A stretch of DNA of 64,000 bases, from NCBI GenBank assembly GCA_019359695.1, contig JAHHGV010000015.1, positions 62,001 through 126,000 of the forward strand. Direction: 5' to 3'. This DNA is from Brasilonema angustatum HA4187-MV1. Lineage in GTDB: Bacteria > Cyanobacteriota > Cyanobacteriia > Cyanobacteriales > Nostocaceae. Under the pieces are notes generated by a model. The model saw nothing but the letters and a program-made list of their open reading frames with translations. It did no database searches and was not told the origin of the DNA. The position numbers and the translations under genes are program-made. Of this stretch, positions 28,919 to 37,461 are shown piece after piece (position 1 is the first letter of the stretch; every line of letters starts with the position of its first letter).

Positions 28919-29383
28919 ATGCTGGAGGTCAAATTGCATAGAAGGTGTGAGCGAAATCGAAACCGTTCAAAAAGACGAGCTATCTACTGTCCAATTCATG
29001 GGTGCTATCTTGAAAGCGTCAGTCAAAAGTATTCTCTGTTTGCCGATCGTGCAGGACAACTACAGCAACGGGGATTTAGCCGACAGAATGCTTTGATTTT
29101 GATTGCAGCAAAGACTGCGGTTTCTTTAGAAGGTGAGTGGTTGGAGGCTTTTTGGTGTGATAAGTGCCAACAAACTAAATGGTATCACGTTAAAAAGCGT
29201 GTTAACAAAGCTCAAAACAAGGAAATTTGTATCTATGAGGTATCGATAGTATCTCCAGAACTTTGGCAACAAGCGATAGGGATCATTCATCCAGAGGGAA
29301 ATCCTTCCGTAGGCGAGTTTACTCGCAGACATGCAAAGATGCTTAGCCATAACGGAAGTAAAGATTTCCACTTTGGAGATTGA
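28919..29383 (+). CDS. Small Cys-containing protein at the head of the exopolysaccharide locus
   Basis: A protein of about 154 residues from the ATG at 28919; GTG codons at 28904 and 28907 are alternative starts. I recognise no named family. Two cysteine pairs could bind zinc: CPIHGC in the N-terminal third and CDKC (WCDKCQQTKWYHV) in the middle, a ribbon-like spacing. The C-terminus is polar. It sits 43 bp upstream of the Wzc-type kinase in the same direction, so a regulatory or assembly role for the locus is possible, but that rests only on position. Confidence 0.6.
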   Translation: MLEVKLHRRCERNRNRSKRRAIYCPIHGCYLESVSQKYSLFADRAGQLQQRGFSRQNALILIAAKTAVSLEGEWLEAFWCDKCQQTKWYHVKKRVNKAQNKEICIYEVSIVSPELWQQAIGIIHPEGNPSVGEFTRRHAKMLSHNGSKDFHFGD

Positions 29384-29426
29384 GTGCGTCAGACAGTAAC
29401 AATCATAAAATGCAATAGGAAAATCA

Positions 29427-31634
29427 ATGTCTGCTATGGAGCCTGTACCAAACTCTGAAGAAATAGATTTTCAAAAATACTGGCTGATCTTGCAAAGACG
29501 CTGGCTGCCTGCAGTAGGAGTTTGTGGAGTTGTTGTGATCGTTGCATCCTTACTTGCATTCTCATCAAAACCCACGTACAAGGCAGAGGGAAGCCTGTTG
29601 ATTAAGACAAATCGTACCTCCTCTCTCACAGGTTTGGGGGAAGCTATTGGACGGCTTGAGACTTTAACTACTGAAAGCAATCCGTCTGAGACTCAAGCAA
29701 AGATAGTGGCATCTGTTCCAGTTATTCAGGAAACCATTGCAGAACTTAATCTTAAAGATGATAAAGGCAAATACATCACAATTGAACAATTAACCAATAC
29801 ACTTAAAATCACCAGTCTAAAAGGAACTGAAATCCTGCAAGTTTCCTATACTGACAAAGACCCAAAACTGGCTGCCAGAGTTGTCAATAAGGTCATGCAG
29901 GCTTACATCAAAAATAACATTGAAGCGAATCGGCAAGAGGCGGTCTCAGCCCGCAAGTTTATTCAAAAACAACTACCAACAACAGAGGTATCTGTAAAAG
30001 AAGCTGAATCAGCGCTGCGCAAATTTAAAGAGAACAATCAAATCATCACCCTGCAAGAAGAAGCCACTGCTGCAGTTGAGGCGATCGCCAAGTTAGATGA
30101 TCAAATTTCTCAAGCCCAGGCTCAACTAGAAGATGCCACTGCTAAATCAGAAAAATTACAGGCTCAAGCAAAAATTGATTCGCAGCAAACCGTGATCAAT
30201 TCCTCATTGACTCAGGCATCTGGGATTCAGCAAGTGCTGACTCAACTCCAGGAAGCACAAAGCCAGCTTGCGGTTGAGCGTACTCGTTTGAAGCCAGAAC
30301 ACCCTATTATCGTCAACTTGGAAGAAAAAGTTGCTGCTCTCAACAGCGTGCTACAACAGCGCATGAAGCAGGTTACTGGTAGCAATCAGCAAATTTCTCT
30401 GAAGAATTTACAGAATGGCTCTCTGCGACAAAAGCTACTGGAAGATTATGCTGGCATAGAAACACAACGCGTTGGTTTCGTCAAACAAATAGCTACATTG
30501 TCAAACCAACGAACTCTCTACAAAGAGCGAGCAAATATCTTGCCCAAGCTAGAACAGACTCAGCGGGAACTTGAGCGGAAACTGAAAGCGGCTCAAACGA
30601 CTTACGAAACACTCTTGACAAGACTGCAAGAGGTTCAAGTAGCAGAAAATCAAAATATTGGAAATGCTCGTGTCATCTCCCCTGCCTTGATACCTGATAA
30701 ATCTACCGGAAGTGGAAAAATCCTGATTATAGGGGCTGGAGGAGTTTTAGGTGTCTTGTTTGGTGCCATTGCTGCCTTTGCTTTAGATACAATTGACCCA
30801 TCACTTAAGACAGTTAAACAAGCCAAGGAATTGTTCAAATACACCTTACTCGGGGTCATACCTTTAACAGGTAAAAATCAGAAGAAGAGTTTTAAAAAGC
30901 CAAAGGTGGATCAACCAATTCCCAGAGTGATTGGCAGAGACATTCCGCACTTCCCTATTGGTGACGCGTACCAAATGCTACAAGCCAACTTGAAGTTTCT
31001 AAGTTCGGATAGAGAACCAAGAGTCATTGTGGTGACGAGTTCCGTTTCTGGTGAGGGTAGATCTGAGGTTGCAGCAAATTTAGCGATGGCGATGACTCAA
31101 GTGGGACATCGGGTTTTGCTGGTCGATGCCGATATGCGTCATCCAGTCCAGCATCATATTTGGAATTTGACGAATGCTGTAGGTCTAAGTCATGTCATAG
31201 TTAATCCCGATACCCTTGATCTAGCTTTACAGGAAGTCATGCCTAACCTACACGTTATTCCTGCTGGAGTTGTACCTCCAAATCCAGTAGCACTATTGGA
31301 CTCTAAGTGTATGGCTGCACTTGTTAGCTCGTTTGCAGAGGAATATGATTTTGTCATATTTGATACTGCCCCTTTAGGGGGAGTCGCAGATGCTGCGGTG
31401 TTAGGCAATCTAGTTGACGGTATACTATGGGTCGTTCGTCCAGGAGTGGTTGATTTTCCGAGTGCCAATGCAGCTAGAGACTTTTTGAAACAGTCAGGAC
31501 ACAATGTGTTGGGTATGGTAATTAATGGTGTGAATGTGAAGGGTGAGCCTGACAGCTATTTTTACTACACGAAAGAAGCAGTTGAGTCGAGTCGTAACGT
31601 ATCTCGAAATCCTATAGTTGTAAGACGAAATTGA
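29427..31634 (+). CDS. Wzc-type polysaccharide co-polymerase / BY-kinase-like protein
   Basis: A 735-residue inner-membrane protein that in relatives controls exopolysaccharide chain length and export through cycles of tyrosine autophosphorylation. N-terminal Wzz region: first helix about 27-45, large periplasmic coiled-coil part (about 60-425) and second helix about 428-450. The cytoplasmic ATPase region has Walker A' VLLVDADMRHP and Walker B DFVIFDTAPLGG. Its P-loop reads SGEGRSEVAANLA: Arg545 stands where the family normally has the catalytic Lys. The C-terminal tyrosine cluster is short (SYFYYTKE). The kinase may therefore be weak or inactive, with the chain-length function kept. It probably partners the ABC flippase and polymerase encoded downstream. 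Confidence 0.85.
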   Translation: MSAMEPVPNSEEIDFQKYWLILQRRWLPAVGVCGVVVIVASLLAFSSKPTYKAEGSLLIKTNRTSSLTGLGEAIGRLETLTTESNPSETQAKIVASVPVIQETIAELNLKDDKGKYITIEQLTNTLKITSLKGTEILQVSYTDKDPKLAARVVNKVMQAYIKNNIEANRQEAVSARKFIQKQLPTTEVSVKEAESALRKFKENNQIITLQEEATAAVEAIAKLDDQISQAQAQLEDATAKSEKLQAQAKIDSQQTVINSSLTQASGIQQVLTQLQEAQSQLAVERTRLKPEHPIIVNLEEKVAALNSVLQQRMKQVTGSNQQISLKNLQNGSLRQKLLEDYAGIETQRVGFVKQIATLSNQRTLYKERANILPKLEQTQRELERKLKAAQTTYETLLTRLQEVQVAENQNIGNARVISPALIPDKSTGSGKILIIGAGGVLGVLFGAIAAFALDTIDPSLKTVKQAKELFKYTLLGVIPLTGKNQKKSFKKPKVDQPIPRVIGRDIPHFPIGDAYQMLQANLKFLSSDREPRVIVVTSSVSGEGRSEVAANLAMAMTQVGHRVLLVDADMRHPVQHHIWNLTNAVGLSHVIVNPDTLDLALQEVMPNLHVIPAGVVPPNPVALLDSKCMAALVSSFAEEYDFVIFDTAPLGGVADAAVLGNLVDGILWVVRPGVVDFPSANAARDFLKQSGHNVLGMVINGVNVKGEPDSYFYYTKEAVESSRNVSRNPIVVRRN

Positions 31635-32006
31635 TGAAGAACCATTGGTAGATGCAATATTTTTTGAAAAGCAGTCTACCAATTGCTATTGAGGTAATGA
31701 CTTAAACAATCATAAAACATATAGAAATCCGGTTTGATTTCTGAACAGTTCGTCAGGGCAGGGAACAGGGAAAAAGCAATATAGGTATACTGAGTTTTTT
31801 TCAAAAATCACATAGGAGTCCTATATCAAAATTTATGAATAGTACTAACTGATTAGTCATCGTTGTTTAGTTAGCTTTTTCCTGAAGCTTTTGGATAAAG
31901 CTGTGATAAATCTTAAGCTGCTTATAATTTTTTCGGTAGTTTTTTTTGCCAAAAACGAAAGTAAAATATTGAATCGTTAAGACAATTCATTAATTAACTA
32001 ATTAAG
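31635..32006. other. Spacer within the exopolysaccharide locus
   Basis: About 370 bp between the autokinase and ABC transporter genes. No gene or strong hairpin seen; 31920-32000 is AT-rich and may hold a promoter for the ABC gene. Confidence 0.4.
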
Positions 32007-33836
32007 ATGAAAACATATCTTTCAAAGTTTTTATACGTCATATCGGCAAAAAAAAGAACGATTTTTGTTTTATTATTTTTGTTTTTATTAACTTCTGTAT
32101 TGGATGCTTTAGGTATTGGACTAGTAGGACCGTTCATGAGTTTAGCCACAAATCCAGATTTAGTTTTTAAAAGCTCGTGGTTAAATTGGGGCTACGTCAA
32201 TTCAGGTTTAAAATCTACTAGTCAATATATTGCTTTATTAGGGTTGGGAATTATTTTTGTTTTTGGGATTAAGTCATTATTATACTTCCAAGTTCAAAGA
32301 TATATTTTTAATTTCAGCCTAACTCAGCAGGGATTACTTAGACTTCGCTTACTGCACGGTTATTTAACAGTTAATTATACTTATCACTTAAGTAAAAATA
32401 GTGCTTCATTAATTCAAAATATTATTCACGAAACTTTTCTTTTCTGTTACTCTGTCACGCTTCCTCTTCTAAGTTCTGCTGCAAACTCTGTTGTTGTATT
32501 TGCTTTAATAATTCTGTTACTTAAAACAGATTTTTCGGCAACAGCCAGCATTTTGCTAATGCTGATATTGGCATTTGCTTTTTATAATAGATTTAAAGAC
32601 AAGATGGCTTATTGGGGTAAAGAAGGAAGTGAATCAGATACTGAAATGATTCGGATTATAAATCATAGTGTAGGAGGATTAAAAGAAACAAGAGTTATAG
32701 GTTGCGAATCGTACTTTGAGAGCCAGATGAACATACAAGCTCAGAGACACGCACTGACAGGTAGTTTATTTCAAGTTTTTCAAAATTTACCACGTATTGC
32801 AATTGAGGCACTTCTAGTTACATTTATAGTATGTTTCATTTCTATATCTTTAGTATTTAATCAAAATCCACAAAATTTAATCTCAATTTTAAGTATTTTT
32901 GCTGTAGCCTCTATTCGATTAATTCCAGCGGCTAGTCAATTTATGTCCGCAATTGGTACATTAAGAAATTCCAGTTATTCACTCAATAAATTATATTTTG
33001 ATTTACAAGAGTTAGAAGTTAATAAATTACATTCTATCAAGTACATCGACGTTTTATATAAATCAAAGCCAGAAGTATTTATCGAGAAATCAAATAAGCT
33101 GAAAAAACTCAATTTTCTTAATGAGATAAGTATTAAAACTCTTAGTTACTCTTATCCAAATGTATCAAAAAATGCTTTAAGCAATCTTGATTTGACTATT
33201 AAAAAGGGTGAATCTATTGCTCTCATTGGTAAATCTGGGGCAGGTAAAACAACTTTGGTGGATGTAATTTTAGGTCTATTGGTACCTAATCATGGAGACA
33301 TTACAGTTGATGGAGTATCGATATATAATGAAAACAATGACAACTTACGATCTTGGCAAAATATGATTGGCTATATTCCTCAATCTATTTTCCTAATGGA
33401 CGACACGATTGAGAGGAATATTGCTTTTGGTGTTCCAGATAATCAAATTGATTCACAACAATTGCAAAAAGCAATTCAAACTGCTCAACTTGAAGAATTA
33501 ATTTTGCAACTCCCTGATGGAATGAAAACTTCTGTTGGAGAGCGTGGGGTGCGGTTGTCTGGTGGTCAGCGTCAACGGATAGGAATTGCTCGAGCGCTTT
33601 ACCACCAAAGAGACATTTTGATTTTAGATGAAGCTACATCAGCATTAGATAATGAAACAGAAAACCTGATTTCTGAGGCAATCCGGTCATTAAGTCGTAC
33701 AAAAACGTTAATCCTTATTGCTCATAGACTTTCCACTGTCGAACATTGCGATCGCATCTATGTACTTGAACATGGAAGGGTAGTCAAGTCAGGAAGTTAT
33801 CGAGAAGTGGTTTTGGGACAAACGATTTCATCTTGA
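32007..33836 (+). CDS. PglK/HepA-like ABC transporter (lipid-linked oligosaccharide flippase)
   Basis: A 609-residue fused half-transporter. Residues 1-310 contain about six membrane helices of the type I exporter fold; the ATPase follows with Walker A GKSGAGKTT (about 408), signature LSGGQRQRIGIARAL, Walker B ILILDEATSALD and switch His in IAHRLS. It resembles PglK, MsbA and the cyanobacterial HepA needed for heterocyst envelope polysaccharide. In this locus there is no Wzx, so it is the best candidate for flipping undecaprenyl-linked repeat units. The gene is AT-rich compared with its neighbours, a sign of separate acquisition. Confidence 0.82.
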   Translation: MKTYLSKFLYVISAKKRTIFVLLFLFLLTSVLDALGIGLVGPFMSLATNPDLVFKSSWLNWGYVNSGLKSTSQYIALLGLGIIFVFGIKSLLYFQVQRYIFNFSLTQQGLLRLRLLHGYLTVNYTYHLSKNSASLIQNIIHETFLFCYSVTLPLLSSAANSVVVFALIILLLKTDFSATASILLMLILAFAFYNRFKDKMAYWGKEGSESDTEMIRIINHSVGGLKETRVIGCESYFESQMNIQAQRHALTGSLFQVFQNLPRIAIEALLVTFIVCFISISLVFNQNPQNLISILSIFAVASIRLIPAASQFMSAIGTLRNSSYSLNKLYFDLQELEVNKLHSIKYIDVLYKSKPEVFIEKSNKLKKLNFLNEISIKTLSYSYPNVSKNALSNLDLTIKKGESIALIGKSGAGKTTLVDVILGLLVPNHGDITVDGVSIYNENNDNLRSWQNMIGYIPQSIFLMDDTIERNIAFGVPDNQIDSQQLQKAIQTAQLEELILQLPDGMKTSVGERGVRLSGGQRQRIGIARALYHQRDILILDEATSALDNETENLISEAIRSLSRTKTLILIAHRLSTVEHCDRIYVLEHGRVVKSGSYREVVLGQTISS

Positions 33837-34458
33837 ATTTTTATTTAAATAATCTTTAAATTTGGAGTTTAGACTAATTTTGGCTCTCAAACCGCTAAAG
33901 CCTTATCCACCACAGGCTTTCCCAATTTATGACTGCTTTAGGATTCCGAAATCTAAAATGCTTGCTATACAAGGGTCGTAGTCTAAACTCCAATTAAATA
34001 ATAAATACTGAAAATTCCATGAAATCACATTCTGACTATGTGCTTCTGATTCCATTCTGTATGAGTAAAGACTTTTACCAAATTTTATAGAAATGTTTAC
34101 CTGGATTTAATGTAAGTAGTCATTTTGAGTATGCTGCGAAATAGTAATTTAGGATTAATTCTCAATAAAAACCACTTTATAGTGAGTATAAATGCTTTAA
34201 ATACTGTTTATCCAAAGCCATAACTCTTAGCTAGACTTTATTTCAATCGAATAACGTAATGTAAGATTTTGAAAAAAATTATTGCTAACTTATGAGGATT
34301 TCTATTGAGATAAAAAAACTTAATTCCACCGATGATAAATAAGGGTTTAGGTATATACGTTTGCAATTGTTGAAAAATGCATAAAGATTGACTATTAGCT
34401 GTGTTTTTAAATAACACTAGTGGTATTATCAATTACCTACACTCAACTTGAATGAATC
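33837..34458. other. Spacer with MITE-like element
   Basis: About 620 bp. The first part is the inverted-repeat element at 33862-33993; the rest (34000-34458) is AT-rich with no gene recognised. A 64-codon minus-strand frame at 34238-34432 is not convincing. Confidence 0.5.
33862..33993. repeat. MITE-like element, TTGGAGTTTAGACTA family
   Basis: Perfect 15-bp terminal inverted repeats, TTGGAGTTTAGACTA (33862-33876) and TAGTCTAAACTCCAA (33979-33993), bound a 132-bp element with no coding content. It is inserted between two exopolysaccharide genes. Confidence 0.85.
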
Positions 34459-34902
34459 ATGATCGAACAAATCATCTACCAGGATCAGTTACTCGCTGTG
34501 ATTATTTCCCATAAATTTGACAAACCAGGGATTCACTTCTTCACACCCAACGAACTTTCCCAGCAATTAGCATATATGCGCCATCCAAAAGGAAAAGTTA
34601 TTCAACCTCACGTCCATAATGCTGTACCTCGTGAAGTGCTTTATACTCAAGAAGTCCTCTTTATCAAAAGAGGTAAGTTGCGTGTTGACTTTTACAACGA
34701 CCAACAGAAGTATCTAGAAAGCCGTATGTTAGAAGGCAGTGATGTTATTCTTCTAGTCACTGGTGGGCATGGTTTTGAGGTGCTTGAAGAAATCGAGATG
34801 ATTGAGGTTAAACAAGGTCCCTATTTGGGAGAGCAGGATAAAACCCGGTTTGTGGGCATTTCTGCACAGGAAGCTAAGATACTAGAGTTGAGTCAGCTAT
34901 GA
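34459..34902 (+). CDS. Cupin-fold protein paired with sugar aminotransferase
   Basis: A 147-residue small protein with a cupin-like pattern: VIQPHVHN (paired histidines), EVLFIKRGKLRVDF (beta strand with Gly turn) and GGHGFEVLEEIEMIEVKQGPY (second cupin motif with His). Related cupins in O-antigen and capsule loci act as sugar isomerases or epimerases (RmlC, FdtA) or acyltransferase partners, but this sequence does not clearly match any one of them. It overlaps the aminotransferase gene by four bases (ATGA), so the two are made together and probably act in the same amino-sugar route. Confidence 0.65.
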   Translation: MIEQIIYQDQLLAVIISHKFDKPGIHFFTPNELSQQLAYMRHPKGKVIQPHVHNAVPREVLYTQEVLFIKRGKLRVDFYNDQQKYLESRMLEGSDVILLVTGGHGFEVLEEIEMIEVKQGPYLGEQDKTRFVGISAQEAKILELSQL

Positions 34903-36014
34903 AGCCAATTCCAGTCAACGAACCATTGCTAGACGGAAACGAGAAGAAATACTTGTTTGAGTGTATCGAAACTGGTTGGATTTCTTCTGAAGGATCCTTT
35001 GTTAAACAATTTGAAGAACAATTTGCTGCCAGTGTGGGATGCAAATATGCAATAGCTGTCTGCAACGGTTCTGTTGCTCTTGATGCAGCAGTAGTAGCAT
35101 TAGGAATTGGCTCTGGGGATGAAGTCATTATGCCCACATTCACGATTATTTCTTGTGCGGCTGCGATTGTCCGTGCTGGTGCTGTACCAGTAATCGTAGA
35201 TTGTGATCCCCACACCTGGAATATGGATGTTAACCAGATTGAGGACAAAATTACAGCCAGGACAAAAGCCATTATGGTTGTTCATATCTATGGGCTACCC
35301 GTAGATATGGATCAAGTGTTGAACTTAGCCGACAAGTATGGGCTGCATATTATAGAAGATGCGGCCGAAATGCACGGTCAAACTTATAAAGGACGCCCTT
35401 GTGGTAGCTTCGGCACTATCAGTACCTTCAGTTTTTACCCTAACAAGCACATAACCACAGGCGAGGGGGGAATGCTGCTAACTAATGATCAGAAGTTGGC
35501 AGAACGTTGCCGTTCTTTACGCAATTTGTGCTTTCAACCCCAAAAACGCTTTGTGCATGAAGAGTTGGGTTGGAATATGCGAATGACTAATCTACAAGCA
35601 GCGATTGGGGTTGCTCAGTTAGAGCGTTTGGATGAGTTTGTAGCACGTAAGCGACGGATGGGACAAATTTACACGGAGTTACTTGCAACTGTGCCTGACA
35701 TACAGTTACCATTGCCGCGTACTACATATGCAACAAATATATACTGGGTGTACGGTCTAGTTCTGAAAGATAATATAGCGTTTGAGGCTCAAGAAGCGAT
35801 GCAGTATCTTGCTCAGCACAAGATTGGTACTCGTCCTTTCTTTTGGTGTATGCATGAACAACCTGTGTTCATAAAGATGGGATTATTTGAGAAAGAATCT
35901 TGCCCAGTAGCAGAAAAAATCGCTCGTAGGGGTTTCTATATTCCTAGTGGACTGGCACTTACGGATGAACAAATGACACAGGTGGCATTAGCAGTTAAGG
36001 ACATATTGAAATAA
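34899..36014 (+). CDS. DegT/DnrJ/EryC1 aminotransferase, perosamine-synthase-like
   Basis: A 371-residue PLP enzyme that converts a keto group of an NDP-4-keto-6-deoxy sugar to an amine. Conserved blocks: GDEVIMPTFTIISCAAAI, VDCDPHTWNMD, IIEDAAEMHGQTYKG and the PLP lysine in SFYPNKHITTGEGGM (about residue 183). The NK.ITTGEGGM form is shared with GDP-perosamine synthases, making a 4-amino-4,6-dideoxymannose-type product plausible. Translationally coupled to the cupin gene. The 4,6-dehydratase that would make its substrate is not in the window. Confidence 0.82.
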   Translation: MKPIPVNEPLLDGNEKKYLFECIETGWISSEGSFVKQFEEQFAASVGCKYAIAVCNGSVALDAAVVALGIGSGDEVIMPTFTIISCAAAIVRAGAVPVIVDCDPHTWNMDVNQIEDKITARTKAIMVVHIYGLPVDMDQVLNLADKYGLHIIEDAAEMHGQTYKGRPCGSFGTISTFSFYPNKHITTGEGGMLLTNDQKLAERCRSLRNLCFQPQKRFVHEELGWNMRMTNLQAAIGVAQLERLDEFVARKRRMGQIYTELLATVPDIQLPLPRTTYATNIYWVYGLVLKDNIAFEAQEAMQYLAQHKIGTRPFFWCMHEQPVFIKMGLFEKESCPVAEKIARRGFYIPSGLALTDEQMTQVALAVKDILK

Positions 36015-36340
36015 GGAAGATTATCAAGCAAATTCAATTTGCTAAACAGATATACTAACTATTTCAATAAAGCCAATATATGAAAACCTAAGCATATATT
36101 GCTCGATCGTTTACCGTTATACAACGGTAAACAGTATGTGACTTGAAAAAATAAAAGTAAAATATTTAACCTACAATACATGTTTAATTACACAGAATGT
36201 ATAGAACAATTTAGTAGGATTGGCTATAAGTTAATTGATATTTGAGAAGATAGAGTTGACTTTTCTATCATTCTCTCTCATTAAGATAAGTCCGTTCCCT
36301 TTTATCACGAATCTCACAAAGAACTTAAGTTTTGATCATT
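36015..36340. other. Spacer with hairpin after the aminotransferase gene
   Basis: About 325 bp, AT-rich, no gene seen apart from the hairpin at 36109-36132. A new promoter for the methyltransferase gene is likely in the last 100 bp. Confidence 0.4.
36109..36132. terminator. Perfect hairpin downstream of aminotransferase gene
   Basis: GTTTACCGTT and AACGGTAAAC form a 10-bp perfect stem with a 4-nt loop about 95 bp after the stop. No T-run follows, so it may be an operator-like palindrome rather than a terminator. Confidence 0.4.
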
Positions 36341-37108
36341 ATGAGTATTTTTAACAACTATGCCCGTTACTATGATATTCTCTACCGAGATAAAGATTAT
36401 GTTGGAGAAACAAAGTTTATTCAACAGTTAATTCAAACTCATGCACCTAATGCACAGAATATTCTAGAGTTAGGCTGTGGTACAGGAAATCATGCAGTTC
36501 TCCTAGCAAAGGAAGGGTACCAAATTCATGGGGTGGATTTGAGCCAGGAGATGTTACAAAAAGCTGACAGCCGCCTGTCCCAACTCGATCCAGAATTAGC
36601 TTCTCAACTGAAATTTACCCACGGAGATATTCGTCACCTCAGGCTAAATCAGACATTTGATGTCATCATCTCTCTTTTTCATGTCATCAGCTACCAAACT
36701 ACGAATGAGGATTTACTAGCAGCCTTTACTACTGTCAAGGAACATTTAAAGCCAGGTGGAATTTTTGTTTTTGATATATGGTATGGACCAGCGGTGTTGA
36801 CTGAACGTCCGACAGTTAGAGTCAAACGTCTAGAAGATGAAAAAATACTAGTAACCAGAATTGCAGAGCCAGTAGTGCATGCAAATGAGAATTTAGTAGA
36901 TGTCAATTACCAAGTCTTTATTAAGGACAAAAACAGCAATTTGGTTAATGAGCTTCGAGAAACTCACCGAATGCGTTATCTGTTTAAGCCAGAAATAGAA
37001 TTGGTGTCGCAGAAATTTCAGATGACAATACTCGAATATCAGGAGTGGATGACCAATCGAGAACCAGGGTTTGACAGTTGGGGCGTTTACTTTGTAATTC
37101 GTGGATGA
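36341..37108 (+). CDS. Class I SAM-dependent methyltransferase
   Basis: A 255-residue methyltransferase from the ATG at 36341 (a TTG three codons earlier is less likely). The SAM-binding motif I is ILELGCGTGNHAVLLA (about 43-58), followed by acidic motif VDLSQEMLQKA and motif III-like FDVIISLFHVISY. The C-terminal half has LKPGGIFVFDIWYGPAVL, typical of small-molecule or sugar methyltransferases rather than of RNA enzymes. In this locus it may methylate a sugar of the polymer. Substrate cannot be read from the sequence. Confidence 0.75.
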   Translation: MSIFNNYARYYDILYRDKDYVGETKFIQQLIQTHAPNAQNILELGCGTGNHAVLLAKEGYQIHGVDLSQEMLQKADSRLSQLDPELASQLKFTHGDIRHLRLNQTFDVIISLFHVISYQTTNEDLLAAFTTVKEHLKPGGIFVFDIWYGPAVLTERPTVRVKRLEDEKILVTRIAEPVVHANENLVDVNYQVFIKDKNSNLVNELRETHRMRYLFKPEIELVSQKFQMTILEYQEWMTNREPGFDSWGVYFVIRG

Positions 37109-37461
37109 GAGGAACCTAAACCATGAATAGATCATGCTGCATATTTTTTTACGAAGGATATAAGTAGGTCGGCGTAAATAATTCTTCTTGGAATAAAGCA
37201 GGGAGGAGGGAGCAGGGAGAGAAAGAGTTTGAGCCTTATTTACTTTTCTTCACACAGTTTGGTTTTATTACACCGACTTACTTATAAGCATTGCTCCAAC
37301 CATCATTAGCTTAGTACACGTCACCGCAAAAAGGGGTCGAAAATAAAAATTGTGATCAGCCCAAGGCTTAAGGGCTTCGCCCTATCGCACTAGACACTGC
37401 TCATTCCAAAACTGAATTCCATACCTCATTTATGGTGATCTGTACTTAGTCAACTCTCTTA
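37109..37461. other. Spacer occupied by a MITE-like element
   Basis: About 350 bp. The inverted-repeat element at 37160-37285 accounts for much of it; the remainder shows no gene. A purine-rich GGGAGGAGGGAGCAGGGAG tract lies inside the element. Confidence 0.5.
37160..37285. repeat. MITE-like element, TAAGTMGGTCGG family
   Basis: Terminal inverted repeats of 18 bp, ATAAGTAGGTCGGCGTAA (37160-37177) and TTACACCGACTTACTTAT (37268-37285), match at 16 positions. The 126-bp element has no coding content. Confidence 0.75.
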
